Shown: positions 34,626 to 43,624 of the stretch, in pieces
How positions within the stretch are numbered: position 1 is the stretch's first letter
How the letters are laid out: each line of letters begins with the position of its first letter
Assembly (NCBI RefSeq): GCF_000949385.2
Contig: NZ_JYKO02000001.1
Span: forward strand, 4,767,840 to 4,831,839
Length of the DNA stretch: 64,000 nucleotides
Reading direction: 5' to 3'
From: Pseudomonas sp. LFM046
GTDB taxonomy: Bacteria; Pseudomonadota; Gammaproteobacteria; Pseudomonadales; Pseudomonadaceae
Notes under the pieces: model-generated
The model's input: only the letters and a program-made list of their open reading frames with translations
Databases searched by the model: none
What the model was told of the DNA's origin: nothing
Program-made: the position numbers and the translations under genes

Positions 34626-35573
34626 TCAGGTATCCAGGTGTCCGGCGAGAAACTGCCGCAGGCGCCGCTGCATCAGCCGCCCTTCACTGCCCAGGCAGGC
34701 GACGGGGCTGCCGTCCAGCTCGTCGCCCATCAGGTCGGCCGTCTCGCCGGCCAGGGCCACGGGGCAATCCAGCCCCAGGGCGAGGCGACCGAGCTGGAGA
34801 CCAAGGTCGTCGGCCGGCGGATGGTTGGAGAAGAGCACCAGGGCCTGGGGCTGGACCTTGCCGCAGACCATCGCCAGCTCCGCAAGGGGCTGGCCCAGGC
34901 CGAGCACGCTGACCGCCACTTCGCTGCTGCCCAGCAACAGGCCGGCCACCAGCAGTTCCAGCTCTCGCCCGTGCCCCGGCAGGGGCGCCAGCAGCACCCG
35001 TTCCTGCTGGCCGCAGCGTGCCAATTGCAGGCGTTGCAGGGCGCGAGCGCGAAGGAAGCTGTCGAAGAACACCCATTCACTGCCACGGCCGAACTCGTCC
35101 TGGCGCAGCAGCAGTTCCCGCCAGACCGGCATCAGCACATCGGCGAACACCACGTGCAGCGGGTAGGTCGAGAACACCTGGCCGTAGACCCGCTCCAGCG
35201 CCACCTCATCCAGGGTGGAAACGGCACTGCGCACCTGGGTGCGCCATTCGCTCCACTCCGCCGTCGACGAAGCCTGGTAGACCGACGCCACCGGCGATCG
35301 CGCGGCATTGCTGCGGGCCAGCAGCTTGCCCACCTTGCTCACCGAGACGCCACGCTCGATCCAGGCGAGGATGCTGCGCACTGCCTCGACGTCGGCCAGC
35401 GAATAGAGACGGTGGCCGCTTTCGGTGCGGGTCGGCTGGATCAGGCCGTAGCGCCGCTCCCAGGCGCGCAGGGTGACCGGGTTGACGCCGGTCAGGCGAG
35501 AGACCTCCCGGATGGGGAAGAGCTCTTCCTGTTTCAGGGCGCCCGAGGCGCGGGATGCACCGGATTCGGTCAT
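34626..35573 (-). CDS. MerR regulator with cobalamin-binding-like domain (class II LitR/PplR type)
   Basis: A 315-residue regulator. The MerR winged helix is FPIREVSRLTGVNPVTLRAWERRYGLIQPTRTESGHRLYS (in parts, about 19-60), and the C-terminal half is a B12-binding-like fold (VLLAPLPGHGRELELLVAGLLLGSS, LGLGQPLAELAMV). The cobalamin-anchoring DxHxxG motif is replaced by PGHGRE, which fits class II LitR proteins that do not sense light through B12 but through a partner LOV protein. The adjacent LOV gene supports this. The ATG at 35573 was chosen by homology; no good ribosome binding site is seen. Confidence 0.87.
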   Translation of the reverse strand: MTESGASRASGALKQEELFPIREVSRLTGVNPVTLRAWERRYGLIQPTRTESGHRLYSLADVEAVRSILAWIERGVSVSKVGKLLARSNAARSPVASVYQASSTAEWSEWRTQVRSAVSTLDEVALERVYGQVFSTYPLHVVFADVLMPVWRELLLRQDEFGRGSEWVFFDSFLRARALQRLQLARCGQQERVLLAPLPGHGRELELLVAGLLLGSSEVAVSVLGLGQPLAELAMVCGKVQPQALVLFSNHPPADDLGLQLGRLALGLDCPVALAGETADLMGDELDGSPVACLGSEGRLMQRRLRQFLAGHLDT

Positions 35574-35806
35574 GGTGAGGACATCGTCAGGGAAGGATTC
35601 AGGCAGTTTAAACCCTGTTCCGTGGATTCCAATCGACGCCAGGCCACAGCCGGTGCGACACGACCCGCCGGTCATCGTTCGCGCTGGCGTCTTGACGAAA
35701 AAACGGAATAATCCTTGCCTGTCTTTCACCGCAGCCCATCACCCCGGCGCTGCGTGATAAGCGCCTGCCCTACCCGGGCGGGTGCCCGGTTGCAAGGAGA
35801 TACACG

Positions 35807-36376
35807 ATGTCTGCCGATCCCGTCACCCTGATGGTGGCCCGCCGCGTCCCGCGCGAGCGCTACCACGACTTCATGGCCTGGCTCCGCGAAGGCGAGCAAC
35901 TGGCCGCCGACTTCCCCGGCTACCTCGGCTCGGGCGTGCTGGCACCGCCGCCGAATGATGATGAATTCCAGATGATCTTCCGCTTCGCGGACGAGCCGAC
36001 CCTGGCCGCCTGGGAACATTCCGCCTCGCGCCGCGCCTGGCTCGAACGTGGCACCGGGCTGTTCGAGCAACCCCACGAACACCGTGCCCTGGGCCTGGAC
36101 GCCTGGTTCGGCAAGGCCGAGCAGCGACCGCCACGCTGGAAGCAGAGCGTGGCCATCTGGCTGGCGTTCTTCCCGGTCTCCCTGGCCTTCAACCTGATGT
36201 TCGGAGGCTGGCTGGGCGACCTGCCGTTGGCGCCCCGGATTCTCCTCAGCACCCTGGTGCTGACGCCGCTGATGACCTACTGGTTCATCCCCCTCTCCAC
36301 CCGCCTGCTGGCACCCTGGCTGCAGGGCGGCCGCACGGCCATGGCACGCCACGGAGCAGCGGTGCAGCCGCGCTGA
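35807..36376 (+). CDS. Antibiotic-biosynthesis-monooxygenase (ABM) domain protein with membrane anchor
   Basis: A 189-residue protein. The N-terminal ABM-like alpha/beta domain (about 5-100: TLMVARRVPRERYHDFMAWL, FQMIFRFADEPTLAAWEHS) is followed by two transmembrane helices (about 115-135 and 145-165: VAIWLAFFPVSLAFNLMF, ILLSTLVLTPLMTYWFIPL). ABM domains act as cofactor-light monooxygenases or haem oxygenases, but activity is untested here. ATG at 35807 has AAGGAGATAC upstream. It is divergent from the LitR-type gene and precedes the pterin operon by 100 bp. Confidence 0.83.
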   Translation: MSADPVTLMVARRVPRERYHDFMAWLREGEQLAADFPGYLGSGVLAPPPNDDEFQMIFRFADEPTLAAWEHSASRRAWLERGTGLFEQPHEHRALGLDAWFGKAEQRPPRWKQSVAIWLAFFPVSLAFNLMFGGWLGDLPLAPRILLSTLVLTPLMTYWFIPLSTRLLAPWLQGGRTAMARHGAAVQPR

Positions 36377-36382
36377 GGCCAT

Positions 36383-36409
36383 TTGTACATCCCCCACCCC
36401 TGGTATAAC
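36383..36409 (+). promoter_or_regulatory. Candidate LitR/PplR operator and promoter of folM
   Basis: TGTACA (36384-36389), twelve bases, then GGTATA (36402-36407). It matches the P. putida light-regulated motif that I recall as T(G/A)TACA-N12-TGTA(C/T)A with one mismatch, and contains TTGTAC and TATAAC as possible -35 and -10 elements with 15-base spacing. It lies 67 bases before folM. Confidence 0.55.
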
Positions 36410-36476
36410 GTGGTGCAGATTCGGCCTGCACCACAGGCTGGCCCCCGCCTTCCGAACCTCGGACTTCGACGCGTCA

Positions 36477-37187
36477 ATGAGCCGACCCGCTGCCCCTATC
36501 CTGATCACCGGCGCCAGCCAGCGCGTCGGCCTCTACTGCGCCGAACGCCTGCTGGACGATGGCCAGCCGGTGATCGTCAGCTACCGCACCGAACGCGACA
36601 GCGTGCAGCACCTGCGCGAGCGCGGCGCCCTGGCACTGCAGGGGGACTTTTCCAGCGAAGCCGGCATCCTCGCCTTCATCGCTGAACTCAAGGGCTGCAC
36701 CGACAGCCTGCGCGCCATCGTCCACAACGCCTCGGACTGGCTGACGGAAAGTCCCGGCCAGGAAGCGGACGCCTTCCAGCGCATGTTCAGCGTGCACATG
36801 CTGGCGCCCTACCTGATCAACCTGCATTGCGAGGAACTGCTGCGTCGCAGTACGCCGGCGGACATCATCCACCTCAGCGACGACGTGGCGCGCCGGGGCA
36901 GCGAGAAGCGCATCGCCTACTGCGCCAGCAAGGCCGGGCTGGACAACCTGACCCTGTCCTTCGCCACGCGCTTCGCCCCGCACATCAAGGTCAACGGCAT
37001 CGCCCCGGCGCTGGTGATGTTCAACCAGGGCGACGATGACGCGTATCGCCAGAAGACCCTGGCCAAGTCCGCGCTGGGGATCGAACCCGGCCCGCAGGTG
37101 GTCTACCAAAGCATTCGCTATCTCCTGGACAATCCCTACGTCACCGGAACGACGCTCACCCTGAACGGCGGCCGCCACCTCAAATGA
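36477..37187 (+). CDS. folM: Dihydromonapterin reductase FolM (SDR family)
   Basis: A 236-residue [25 protein letters not shown] is the nucleotide-binding region with the Arg typical of pteridine reductases, NASDWL replaces NNAG, and the Tyr-Lys pair is in [12 protein letters not shown]. The end [18 protein letters not shown] is characteristic. It reduces dihydromonapterin to tetrahydromonapterin, the cofactor of phenylalanine hydroxylase in Pseudomonas. It leads the operon folM-folE-folX (22-bp and 3-bp gaps). Confidence 0.92.
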   Translation: MSRPAAPILITGASQRVGLYCAERLLDDGQPVIVSYRTERDSVQHLRERGALALQGDFSSEAGILAFIAELKGCTDSLRAIVHNASDWLTESPGQEADAFQRMFSVHMLAPYLINLHCEELLRRSTPADIIHLSDDVARRGSEKRIAYCASKAGLDNLTLSFATRFAPHIKVNGIAPALVMFNQGDDDAYRQKTLAKSALGIEPGPQVVYQSIRYLLDNPYVTGTTLTLNGGRHLK

Positions 37188-37209
37188 CGCGGCCGCGAGG
37201 ACTGCCATC

Positions 37210-37770
37210 ATGAGCGAAGAGCTGAACCGGCATTACCGGGAGATCCTCCTGGGCCTGGGGGAGGACCCGGACCGCGAAGGGCTGCGCGACACCCCCATGC
37301 GGGCCGCCAAGGCGATGCGCTACCTCTGCCACGGCTATCAGCAGAACCTGGAGGAAATCGTAAACGGCGCCCTGTTCTTCTCGGACAATGACGAAATGAT
37401 CACGGTGAAGGACATCGAGCTCTATTCCCTCTGCGAGCACCACCTGCTGCCCTTCATCGGCAAGGCCCATGTAGCGTACATTCCCACGGGCAAGGTGCTG
37501 GGGCTGTCGAAGATCGCGCGCATCGTCGACATGTTCGCGCGGCGGCTGCAGATCCAGGAGAACCTCACCCGCGAGATCGCCGAAGCGGTGGAGAAAGTGA
37601 CCGACGCCGCTGGGGTGGCGGTGGTGATCGAGGCCCAGCACATGTGCATGATGATGCGCGGTGTGGAGAAGCAGAACTCGGTGATGAGCACCTCAGTGAT
37701 GCTGGGGTCCTTCCGGGAGTCCCAGAACACCCGCCACGAATTTCTGAAATTGATCGGACGGAGCAACTAG
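37210..37770 (+). CDS. folE: GTP cyclohydrolase I
   Basis: A 186-residue type I enzyme converting GTP to dihydroneopterin triphosphate. The zinc-binding and catalytic motifs are [40 protein letters not shown] and [30 protein letters not shown] is also conserved. It is one of possibly several folE paralogues in the genus; this copy sits with folM and folX and therefore feeds the monapterin branch. Confidence 0.97.
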   Translation: MSEELNRHYREILLGLGEDPDREGLRDTPMRAAKAMRYLCHGYQQNLEEIVNGALFFSDNDEMITVKDIELYSLCEHHLLPFIGKAHVAYIPTGKVLGLSKIARIVDMFARRLQIQENLTREIAEAVEKVTDAAGVAVVIEAQHMCMMMRGVEKQNSVMSTSVMLGSFRESQNTRHEFLKLIGRSN

Positions 37771-37773
37771 AGA

Positions 37774-38145
37774 ATGCCGAGACTGGAGCCCGGAATGGCG
37801 CGAATCCGCGTCAAGGACCTGCGCCTGCGCACCTACATCGGAATCAAGGAAGAGGAAATCCTCAACAAGCAGGATGTGCTGATCAACCTCACCATCCTCT
37901 ACCCGGCAGATGAGGCGGTGCGCGACAACGACATCGAGCACGCGCTGAACTACCGCACCATCACCAAGGCCATCATCCGCCACGTCGAAGAAAACCGCTT
38001 CGCCCTGCTGGAGCGCCTGACCCAGGAAATCCTCGACCTGGTGATGGCCAATCCCAGCGTGCGTTACGCCGAGGTGGAAGTGGACAAGCCTCACGCGCTG
38101 CGCTTCGCCGAGTCGGTGTCGATCACGCTGGCCAGTCATCGCTGA
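37774..38145 (+). CDS. folX: Dihydroneopterin triphosphate 2'-epimerase FolX
   Basis: A 123-residue protein of the FolB/FolX family. [36 protein letters not shown] (in parts), [18 protein letters not shown] [16 protein letters not shown], and the catalytic lysine region [19 protein letters not shown] are seen. The Ile-Gly-Ile-Lys-Glu-Glu signature and the neighbourhood favour FolX over FolB. It epimerises dihydroneopterin triphosphate to the monapterin form. It starts 3 bp after folE. Confidence 0.93.
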   Translation: MPRLEPGMARIRVKDLRLRTYIGIKEEEILNKQDVLINLTILYPADEAVRDNDIEHALNYRTITKAIIRHVEENRFALLERLTQEILDLVMANPSVRYAEVEVDKPHALRFAESVSITLASHR

Positions 38146-38219
38146 ACAGATTGTCGGGGCCACGGAGGGCTCCTATCATCCCCGCCAATTCCTCCCGCAA
38201 GCCCCTGGAGAATCCTGCC

Positions 38220-38513
38220 ATGACCGAGCAAGAACGCCTTGAACTCGAGGCCGCAGCCTTTCGCAGTCTGGTGCAACACCTGCGCAGTCGCCCCGACGTG
38301 CAGAACATCGACCTGATGAACCTCGCCGGCTTCTGCCGCAACTGCCTGTCGAAGTGGTACAAGGCCGCCGCCGACGACCTGGGCCTGGACGTAACCCCGG
38401 ATCAGGCCCGCGAAGAGATCTACGGCATGCCCTACGCCGACTGGAAAGCCAAGTACCAGAAAGAAGCCAGCGCCGAGCAACAAGCGGCCTTCAACAAAGC
38501 GAACAAAGAATGA
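38220..38513 (+). CDS. DUF1244 domain protein
   Basis: A 97-residue protein of unknown function. FRSLVQHLRSRPDVQNIDLMNLAGFCRNCLSKWYKAA (in parts) and YGMPYADWKAKYQKEA are the family signatures; two cysteines (FCRNC) are conserved. Its stop overlaps the start of the HopJ-type gene as ATGA, so the two are coupled. It follows folX by 74 bp and could be in the same transcript. Confidence 0.9.
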   Translation: MTEQERLELEAAAFRSLVQHLRSRPDVQNIDLMNLAGFCRNCLSKWYKAAADDLGLDVTPDQAREEIYGMPYADWKAKYQKEASAEQQAAFNKANKE

Positions 38514-38851
38514 GCAACCTGAACGACTTCCGCGCCCGCCTGCACAGCGACCAGTACCTGTTTGCCGAAACCCTGGCCTTCATCGCCGACGGCTACGACT
38601 ACCAGCAGAGTGCCTTCATCAACGGCTCTGTGGAGAACGCCGCCGGGCAGAACGAAGGTTCCTGCAAGACCCTCGGCCTGGCCCTGCTGGAAGGCTTCAG
38701 CCTGGAAGAAACCCTGCTGGCCTTCGGCGAGCACTACCGCTCGGTGCTGGCCACCCCGGACGGCACTGACCACGGCAATATCCGCGCCCTGATGGCCACC
38801 GGCCTCGCGGGTGTGCGCTTCGAGCGCCAGCCCCTCAGCCGCAAGGCCTGA
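38510..38851 (+). CDS. HopJ type III effector family protein
   Basis: A 113-residue protein. LHSDQYLFAETLAFIADGYDY, FINGSVENAAGQNEGSCK and TLLAFGEHYRSVLATPDGTDHGNIRALMATG (in parts) match the HopJ1 family. Although named from a Pseudomonas syringae effector, the family is widespread in non-pathogens, and there is no type III secretion gene here, so an effector role is not supported. Start ATG at 38510 overlaps the DUF1244 stop. Confidence 0.88.
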   Translation: MSNLNDFRARLHSDQYLFAETLAFIADGYDYQQSAFINGSVENAAGQNEGSCKTLGLALLEGFSLEETLLAFGEHYRSVLATPDGTDHGNIRALMATGLAGVRFERQPLSRKA

Positions 38852-38861
38852 TCCCGCCCCG

Positions 38862-38886
38862 CCGCCCCGTCCGGGGCGGTCTTCTT
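38862..38886 (+). terminator. Intrinsic terminator after the HopJ-type gene
   Basis: CCGCCCC/GGGGCGG stem with a 4-base loop followed by TCTTCTT, 10 bases after the stop codon. Confidence 0.8.
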
Positions 38887-38997
38887 ACGCTTTGGCTTCG
38901 GCTTTCTGTCAGCAATGGCTGACATCAACTTTCCACCCCAGTGCGTAGGATTCTCATCCGTAGTGTCGGACGACTTCTCCCATCCCGGAGCGCACGG

Positions 38998-39585
38998 ATG
39001 CAGCAGACTCTCGTATGGAAGCCACTGACCACGCCCGGCGTGGAAAGCCTTCGGCTGTCCATGGATGAACAGGGCATCCATGCCAGCAGCCACCTGATCC
39101 AGAACCGCAGCGGCCAGAGCATCGCCGCCACCTACGTGCTGGACAGCGATCCGCGCTGGCGCTTCCGCCATCTCTGGCTGAAGGTGGAAAACCACGGTCA
39201 AAGCAGCCTGCGCCTTGACCGCGATATCCGTGGCCGCTGGCTGCTGAACGGCCAGCACCGCCGCGATCTGGACTCGTGCCAGCTGGTGATGCTCTCCGGC
39301 ACCCCCTTCACCCACACACCTGCTCTGCAGCGCTGCGCCCTGGAAACCGGCCAGAGCGAGCAACTCCAGGTTGCCTATATCGACCTGCCAAGCCTGCGGG
39401 TGGAAGCGCGCCAGCTGCGCTACCACTGCCTGCGCCAGCAGGCCCAGCAGACCCTCTATCGTTGCGAAACGGAGGGTCGCAGGCCAATGGAACTCATGGT
39501 GGACCGCCAGTCGGTGCTGCTGGAGGCCCAGGGCCTGTACCAGCTCATGAGCGCGCGCACCCTGTCGCTGAATACCTGGGTCTGA
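38998..39585 (+). CDS. Putative glycolipid-binding domain protein (DUF1089)
   Basis: A 195-residue protein. TLVWKPLTTPGVESLRLSMDEQGIHASSHLI (in parts), VLDSDPRWRFRHLWLKV, IRGRWLLNGQHRRDLDSCQLVMLSGTPFTHTPALQRC (in parts) follow the DUF1089 family, whose structure (PA1994) suggested glycolipid binding. No signal peptide is present. ATG at 38998. It stands alone, followed by a bidirectional terminator shared with trxB. Function unproven. Confidence 0.87.
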   Translation: MQQTLVWKPLTTPGVESLRLSMDEQGIHASSHLIQNRSGQSIAATYVLDSDPRWRFRHLWLKVENHGQSSLRLDRDIRGRWLLNGQHRRDLDSCQLVMLSGTPFTHTPALQRCALETGQSEQLQVAYIDLPSLRVEARQLRYHCLRQQAQQTLYRCETEGRRPMELMVDRQSVLLEAQGLYQLMSARTLSLNTWV

Positions 39586-39591
39586 GCGCAA

Positions 39592-39626
39592 AAGAAAAAG
39601 CCCCGCATTCGCGGGGCTTTTCATCA
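39592..39626. terminator. Bidirectional terminator between convergent genes
   Basis: AAAAAGCCCCGC-ATTC-GCGGGGCTTTTC lies 10 bases after the DUF1089 stop and just beyond the trxB stop, with A and T runs on the two sides. Confidence 0.92.
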
Positions 39627-39636
39627 TCAGGCGTTC

Positions 39637-40707
<1,071 letters not shown>

Positions 40708-40867
40708 TTACCGACCGCCCCTCGATAGCGGAAATACCCCCTCTCAATCCCACCCATAGGAAGCGCCTATTGGCCCGCGGCGAAATTGTTCCTGCCCGTT
40801 TCCGAACTATCCTCGATGCCGTCAAAGCCGGTAAGGTCGGCGCGTTTGCAACCTTGGGGGACCCAAC

Positions 40868-41614
40868 ATGCCCACACCCGCTCTTTCCGGGCCGCAATAC
40901 CTCGGCGAAGGACTCAAGCTGGTCCTGAGCCCCGCCCTGCGCGCGTTCGTCCTGCTGCCGCTGACCGTCAACCTGCTGCTGTTCACCGCCCTGATCGGCT
41001 TCGCGACGCAGGAATTCAGCGGTTGGGTGGATGCCTTCATGCCCAGCCTCCCCGACTGGCTGAGCTTCCTCCAATACCTGCTCTGGCCGCTGTTCGTGCT
41101 GCTGGTGCTGGTGCTGGTGTTCTTCAGTTTCACCATGCTGGCCAACATCATCGCCGCGCCCTTCAATGGTTTCCTCGCGGAAAAGGTCGAAGTGGTGTTA
41201 CGCGGCCAGGACGACTTCCCGGCCTTCAGCTGGGCCGAACTGATGGCGATGATCCCGCGCACCCTCGGCCGCGAGCTGCGCAAGCTGGCCTACTTCGTGC
41301 CACGCGCCGGTGCGCTGCTGATCCTCTCCTTCATCCCCGGCATCAACCTGCTGGCCACGCCCCTGTGGATCATCTTCGGTATCTGGATGATGGCGGTGCA
41401 GTACATCGACTACCCGGCGGACAACCACAAGCTGGGCTGGAACGAGATGCTCGCCTGGCTGCGGGAGAAGCGCTGGCAGAGCCTGGGTTTTGGCGGCATC
41501 ACCTACCTGGCGCTGATGATTCCCTTCGTGAACATCCTGATGATGCCCGCCGCCGTGGCTGGCGCGACCCTGTTCTGGGTGCGCGAGGGTGGCGACAAGG
41601 CGCTGGTGAAGTAA
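40868..41614 (+). CDS. cysZ: Sulfate transporter CysZ
   Basis: A 248-residue inner-membrane protein. Four hydrophobic helical regions (about 25-50, 60-95, 145-180, 205-235) and the motifs [41 protein letters not shown] and [32 protein letters not shown] (in parts) define CysZ/EI24. It imports sulfate for cysteine synthesis. ATG at 40868. It is divergent from trxB, which can supply reducing power to sulfate assimilation through thioredoxin. Confidence 0.95.
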   Translation: MPTPALSGPQYLGEGLKLVLSPALRAFVLLPLTVNLLLFTALIGFATQEFSGWVDAFMPSLPDWLSFLQYLLWPLFVLLVLVLVFFSFTMLANIIAAPFNGFLAEKVEVVLRGQDDFPAFSWAELMAMIPRTLGRELRKLAYFVPRAGALLILSFIPGINLLATPLWIIFGIWMMAVQYIDYPADNHKLGWNEMLAWLREKRWQSLGFGGITYLALMIPFVNILMMPAAVAGATLFWVREGGDKALVK

Positions 41615-41640
41615 GGCAGCGGCTCGATCACCGCAAGTCG

Positions 41641-41679
41641 CGGCAGGGCACCCCGTGTAACCCGTGGGGCACCCTGCCG
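41641..41679. terminator. Hairpin between convergent cysZ and a small exported-protein gene
   Basis: CGGCAGGG-CA-CCCC and GGGG-CA-CCCTGCCG form a 12-bp GC-rich stem with one internal mismatch and an 11-base loop. No T run follows, so it would be a weak or factor-assisted terminator. Confidence 0.5.
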
Positions 41680-41688
41680 GGGATGGGG

Positions 41689-42051
41689 CTATGAGCTCCG
41701 TTCGGGGGTGCAGGAAAGCCTGGCACTCGTGCTCCGGCCGATTGGCCGGCTGTCGACGATAACCAGTGCGCTGGTGCCCGGCTCGAGCAGCACTCGCTTG
41801 CCCGCCGGGCGCATGGCGTCGGCCACGCCCGGTTCGACCCGACACTGGGCAACCTGCGCACCGTGGTTGGTGAGCCTGAGGACCTGGCTGGCGCCCCGGC
41901 TGATGGCAGAAGAATCGACGGTATGGATCAACGGCGCACTCAGCGCCAGGTCGATATCGAGTCCGTTCAGTTCAGCCGCCATCCTGGCGTCGGCGAATGC
42001 CGTCAGCGGCAGGCATGCCGCGAATCCGCTTATGAGGAGCAGTTTGTTCAT
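41689..42051 (-). CDS. Secreted hypothetical protein
   Basis: A 120-residue protein with a signal peptide (about 1-20, LTAFADARMA cleavage region). The mature part has two cysteines (AQCRVEPG and RLSCTPERSS) and a strand pattern (SQVLRLTNHGAQVAQCRVEPGVA, in parts) like a small Ig-like or chaperone-like beta domain, with no firm family. ATG at 42051 has GGAGG upstream. It occupies the place where P. aeruginosa carries the plcHR phospholipase genes between cysZ and the glycosyltransferase. Confidence 0.72.
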   Translation of the reverse strand: MNKLLLISGFAACLPLTAFADARMAAELNGLDIDLALSAPLIHTVDSSAISRGASQVLRLTNHGAQVAQCRVEPGVADAMRPAGKRVLLEPGTSALVIVDSRPIGRSTSARLSCTPERSS

Positions 42052-42078
42052 CTCGAACCTCCGGGAGATTCAGAGTGA

Positions 42079-42100
42079 GCCTCTACCTGGTTGTAGAGGC
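42079..42100. repeat. Inverted repeat upstream of the secreted hypothetical gene
   Basis: GCCTCTAC and GTAGAGGC, perfect 8-bp arms with a 6-base spacer, 28 bases upstream of the start at 42051, where an operator or leader hairpin could act. The remaining gap to 42377 shows no gene and no further motif that I can support. Confidence 0.5.
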
Positions 42101-42377
42101 GGGCACCCAGCCCCGGACGGGAACAGTCCGTCGGCTGGATCGATCCGCTGCCGGTGAGGGTCCGGCGCAGATGCATTGCCCATCACGTCAGGAGGGACGT
42201 GGTCACTGCCGGGCCATCCGCTGGCCTATGCCTGGAGGCAAAGGATTGCGCGGCCCCGCCGGCATGAGGGACGTGCCCTATCAAGTCTAGGAGGGTCCCG
42301 CGAAGCACCCGGCAGCGGGCGACAGGCGTCCCCCCCTGGACGGGTCCTACCGCCCTGTGGACCGCGCCCCGGAGGCT

Positions 42378-42417
42378 ACGTCATTCAGCGGTCATCCAGC
42401 TGTCATACGGGCTACAT
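42378..42417 (+). promoter_or_regulatory. PhoB box array of the glycosyltransferase gene
   Basis: Four 7-base units in 11-base phase: ACGTCAT, CGGTCAT, CTGTCAT, GCTACAT, separated by TCAG, CCAG and ACGG. The third unit is the exact Pho consensus. The array ends 22 bases before the start codon, so the transcript leader must be very short. Confidence 0.8.
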
Positions 42418-42439
42418 CGCCAGTACCGACACTGACGCC

Positions 42440-43624
42440 ATGACCATAGCGCCCCTGTACATCTCGCTGATCAGCGAAACCTTCCTGCCCGAAGTCAATG
42501 GCGTGGCCAATACCCTTGGCCGCCTGTGCGACGGCCTGCGCGCCGCCGGGCACCGTCTTCAACTGGTGCGCCCGCGCCAGTCCTGCGACAACGGCCGCCG
42601 CAGCGACGACGACCTCTTGCTGATCCGCGGCTGGCCGCTGCCCGGCTACCCCGGCCTGCAGTGGGGCCAGTCCTGCCTGCACAAGCTGTTGCGCCGCTGG
42701 CGCCAGCGCAAGCCGGACGTGCTCTACATCGCGACTGAAGGCCCGCTGGGTCTGTCCGCCCTGCGCGCCGCACGGCGCCTGGGTATTCCGGTGGTGAGCG
42801 GCTTCCACACCAACTTCCAGCAGTACACCGGGCATTACGGCGCCGGCCTGCTGACCCGGGTGCTGACCAACTACCTGCGCTGGTTCCACAACGCCACGCG
42901 GCTGACCCTGGTTCCCAGCATCAGCCAGTTGCAGGACCTCACCCGGCGCGGCTTCGAGCGTCTGCAGTTGCTGTCACGGGGCGTCGACGGCCAATTGTTC
43001 AACCCGGCCCGCCGCTGCCCGGAACTGCGCGCGCAGTGGGGCCTGGGGGAGGCGGACATCGCGGTGATCCATGTCGGCCGCCTGGCCGTGGAGAAAAACC
43101 TCGGCCTCCTGGGCGAAACCTTCCAGCACCTTCAGCAGCGTTATCCACAGCTGCGCCTGAAGCTGGTGGTGGTAGGCGACGGCCCTCAGCGCGCACCGCT
43201 CCAGCGTGCCCTGCCGGACGCCATCTTCTGCGGCGTGCAGCGGGGCGATGATCTGGCGCGGCACTACGCCTCGGGAGACCTGTTCCTCTTCCCCAGCCTG
43301 TCAGAAACCTTCGGCAACGTGGTGCTCGAAGCCCTGGCTTCCGGGCTTGCCGTGGTGGCCTTCGATCAGGCCGCAGCAGCCCAGCACATTCGCCACGGCC
43401 ACAACGGCGCCCTGGCCCTGCCCGATGAGCCGTCCAGCTTCACCGAAGCCGCCACCTGGCTGCTTGAGGACCCGGAAGTCCTGCGTCGCGTGCGCCTGAA
43501 TGCGCGTATGCACGCCGGTCGCCAGGGCTGGGAAGCCATCGTCCAGCAGTTCGAGCAGTACCTGGTGCATGCCCGCCGGCCGGAGCTGGAAGCGCCCGCG
43601 GGTGGACTGCCACCTCACGCCTAG
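42440..43624 (+). CDS. GT4 family glycosyltransferase (phosphate-starvation glycolipid synthesis type)
   Basis: A 394-residue cytoplasmic or peripheral membrane glycosyltransferase. The N-terminal acceptor motif ISETFLPEVNGVANTLGRL is shared with MgtA/SqdX-like lipid glycosyltransferases, FHTNFQQYTGHYG follows, and the donor site has VGRLAVEKNL and SLSETFGNVVLEALASGLAVVAFD (two parts; the E-x7-E motif). The ATG at 42440 has no ribosome binding site, which fits a near-leaderless mRNA from the Pho box. The probable role is replacing phospholipid by glycolipid under phosphate limitation, as in P. aeruginosa and Agrobacterium; this is inference. Confidence 0.87.
   Translation: MTIAPLYISLISETFLPEVNGVANTLGRLCDGLRAAGHRLQLVRPRQSCDNGRRSDDDLLLIRGWPLPGYPGLQWGQSCLHKLLRRWRQRKPDVLYIATEGPLGLSALRAARRLGIPVVSGFHTNFQQYTGHYGAGLLTRVLTNYLRWFHNATRLTLVPSISQLQDLTRRGFERLQLLSRGVDGQLFNPARRCPELRAQWGLGEADIAVIHVGRLAVEKNLGLLGETFQHLQQRYPQLRLKLVVVGDGPQRAPLQRALPDAIFCGVQRGDDLARHYASGDLFLFPSLSETFGNVVLEALASGLAVVAFDQAAAAQHIRHGHNGALALPDEPSSFTEAATWLLEDPEVLRRVRLNARMHAGRQGWEAIVQQFEQYLVHARRPELEAPAGGLPPHA

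Noticed and set aside
38510..38851. HopJ-type gene as evidence for type III secretion
   Set aside because: No secretion apparatus, chaperone or hrp box is nearby; the family is common in non-pathogenic bacteria.
42052..42377. Possible small gene in the gap before the glycosyltransferase
   Set aside because: The open frames are short, out of step with any ribosome binding site and lack recognisable sequence; the gap is better explained by promoters and an inverted repeat.
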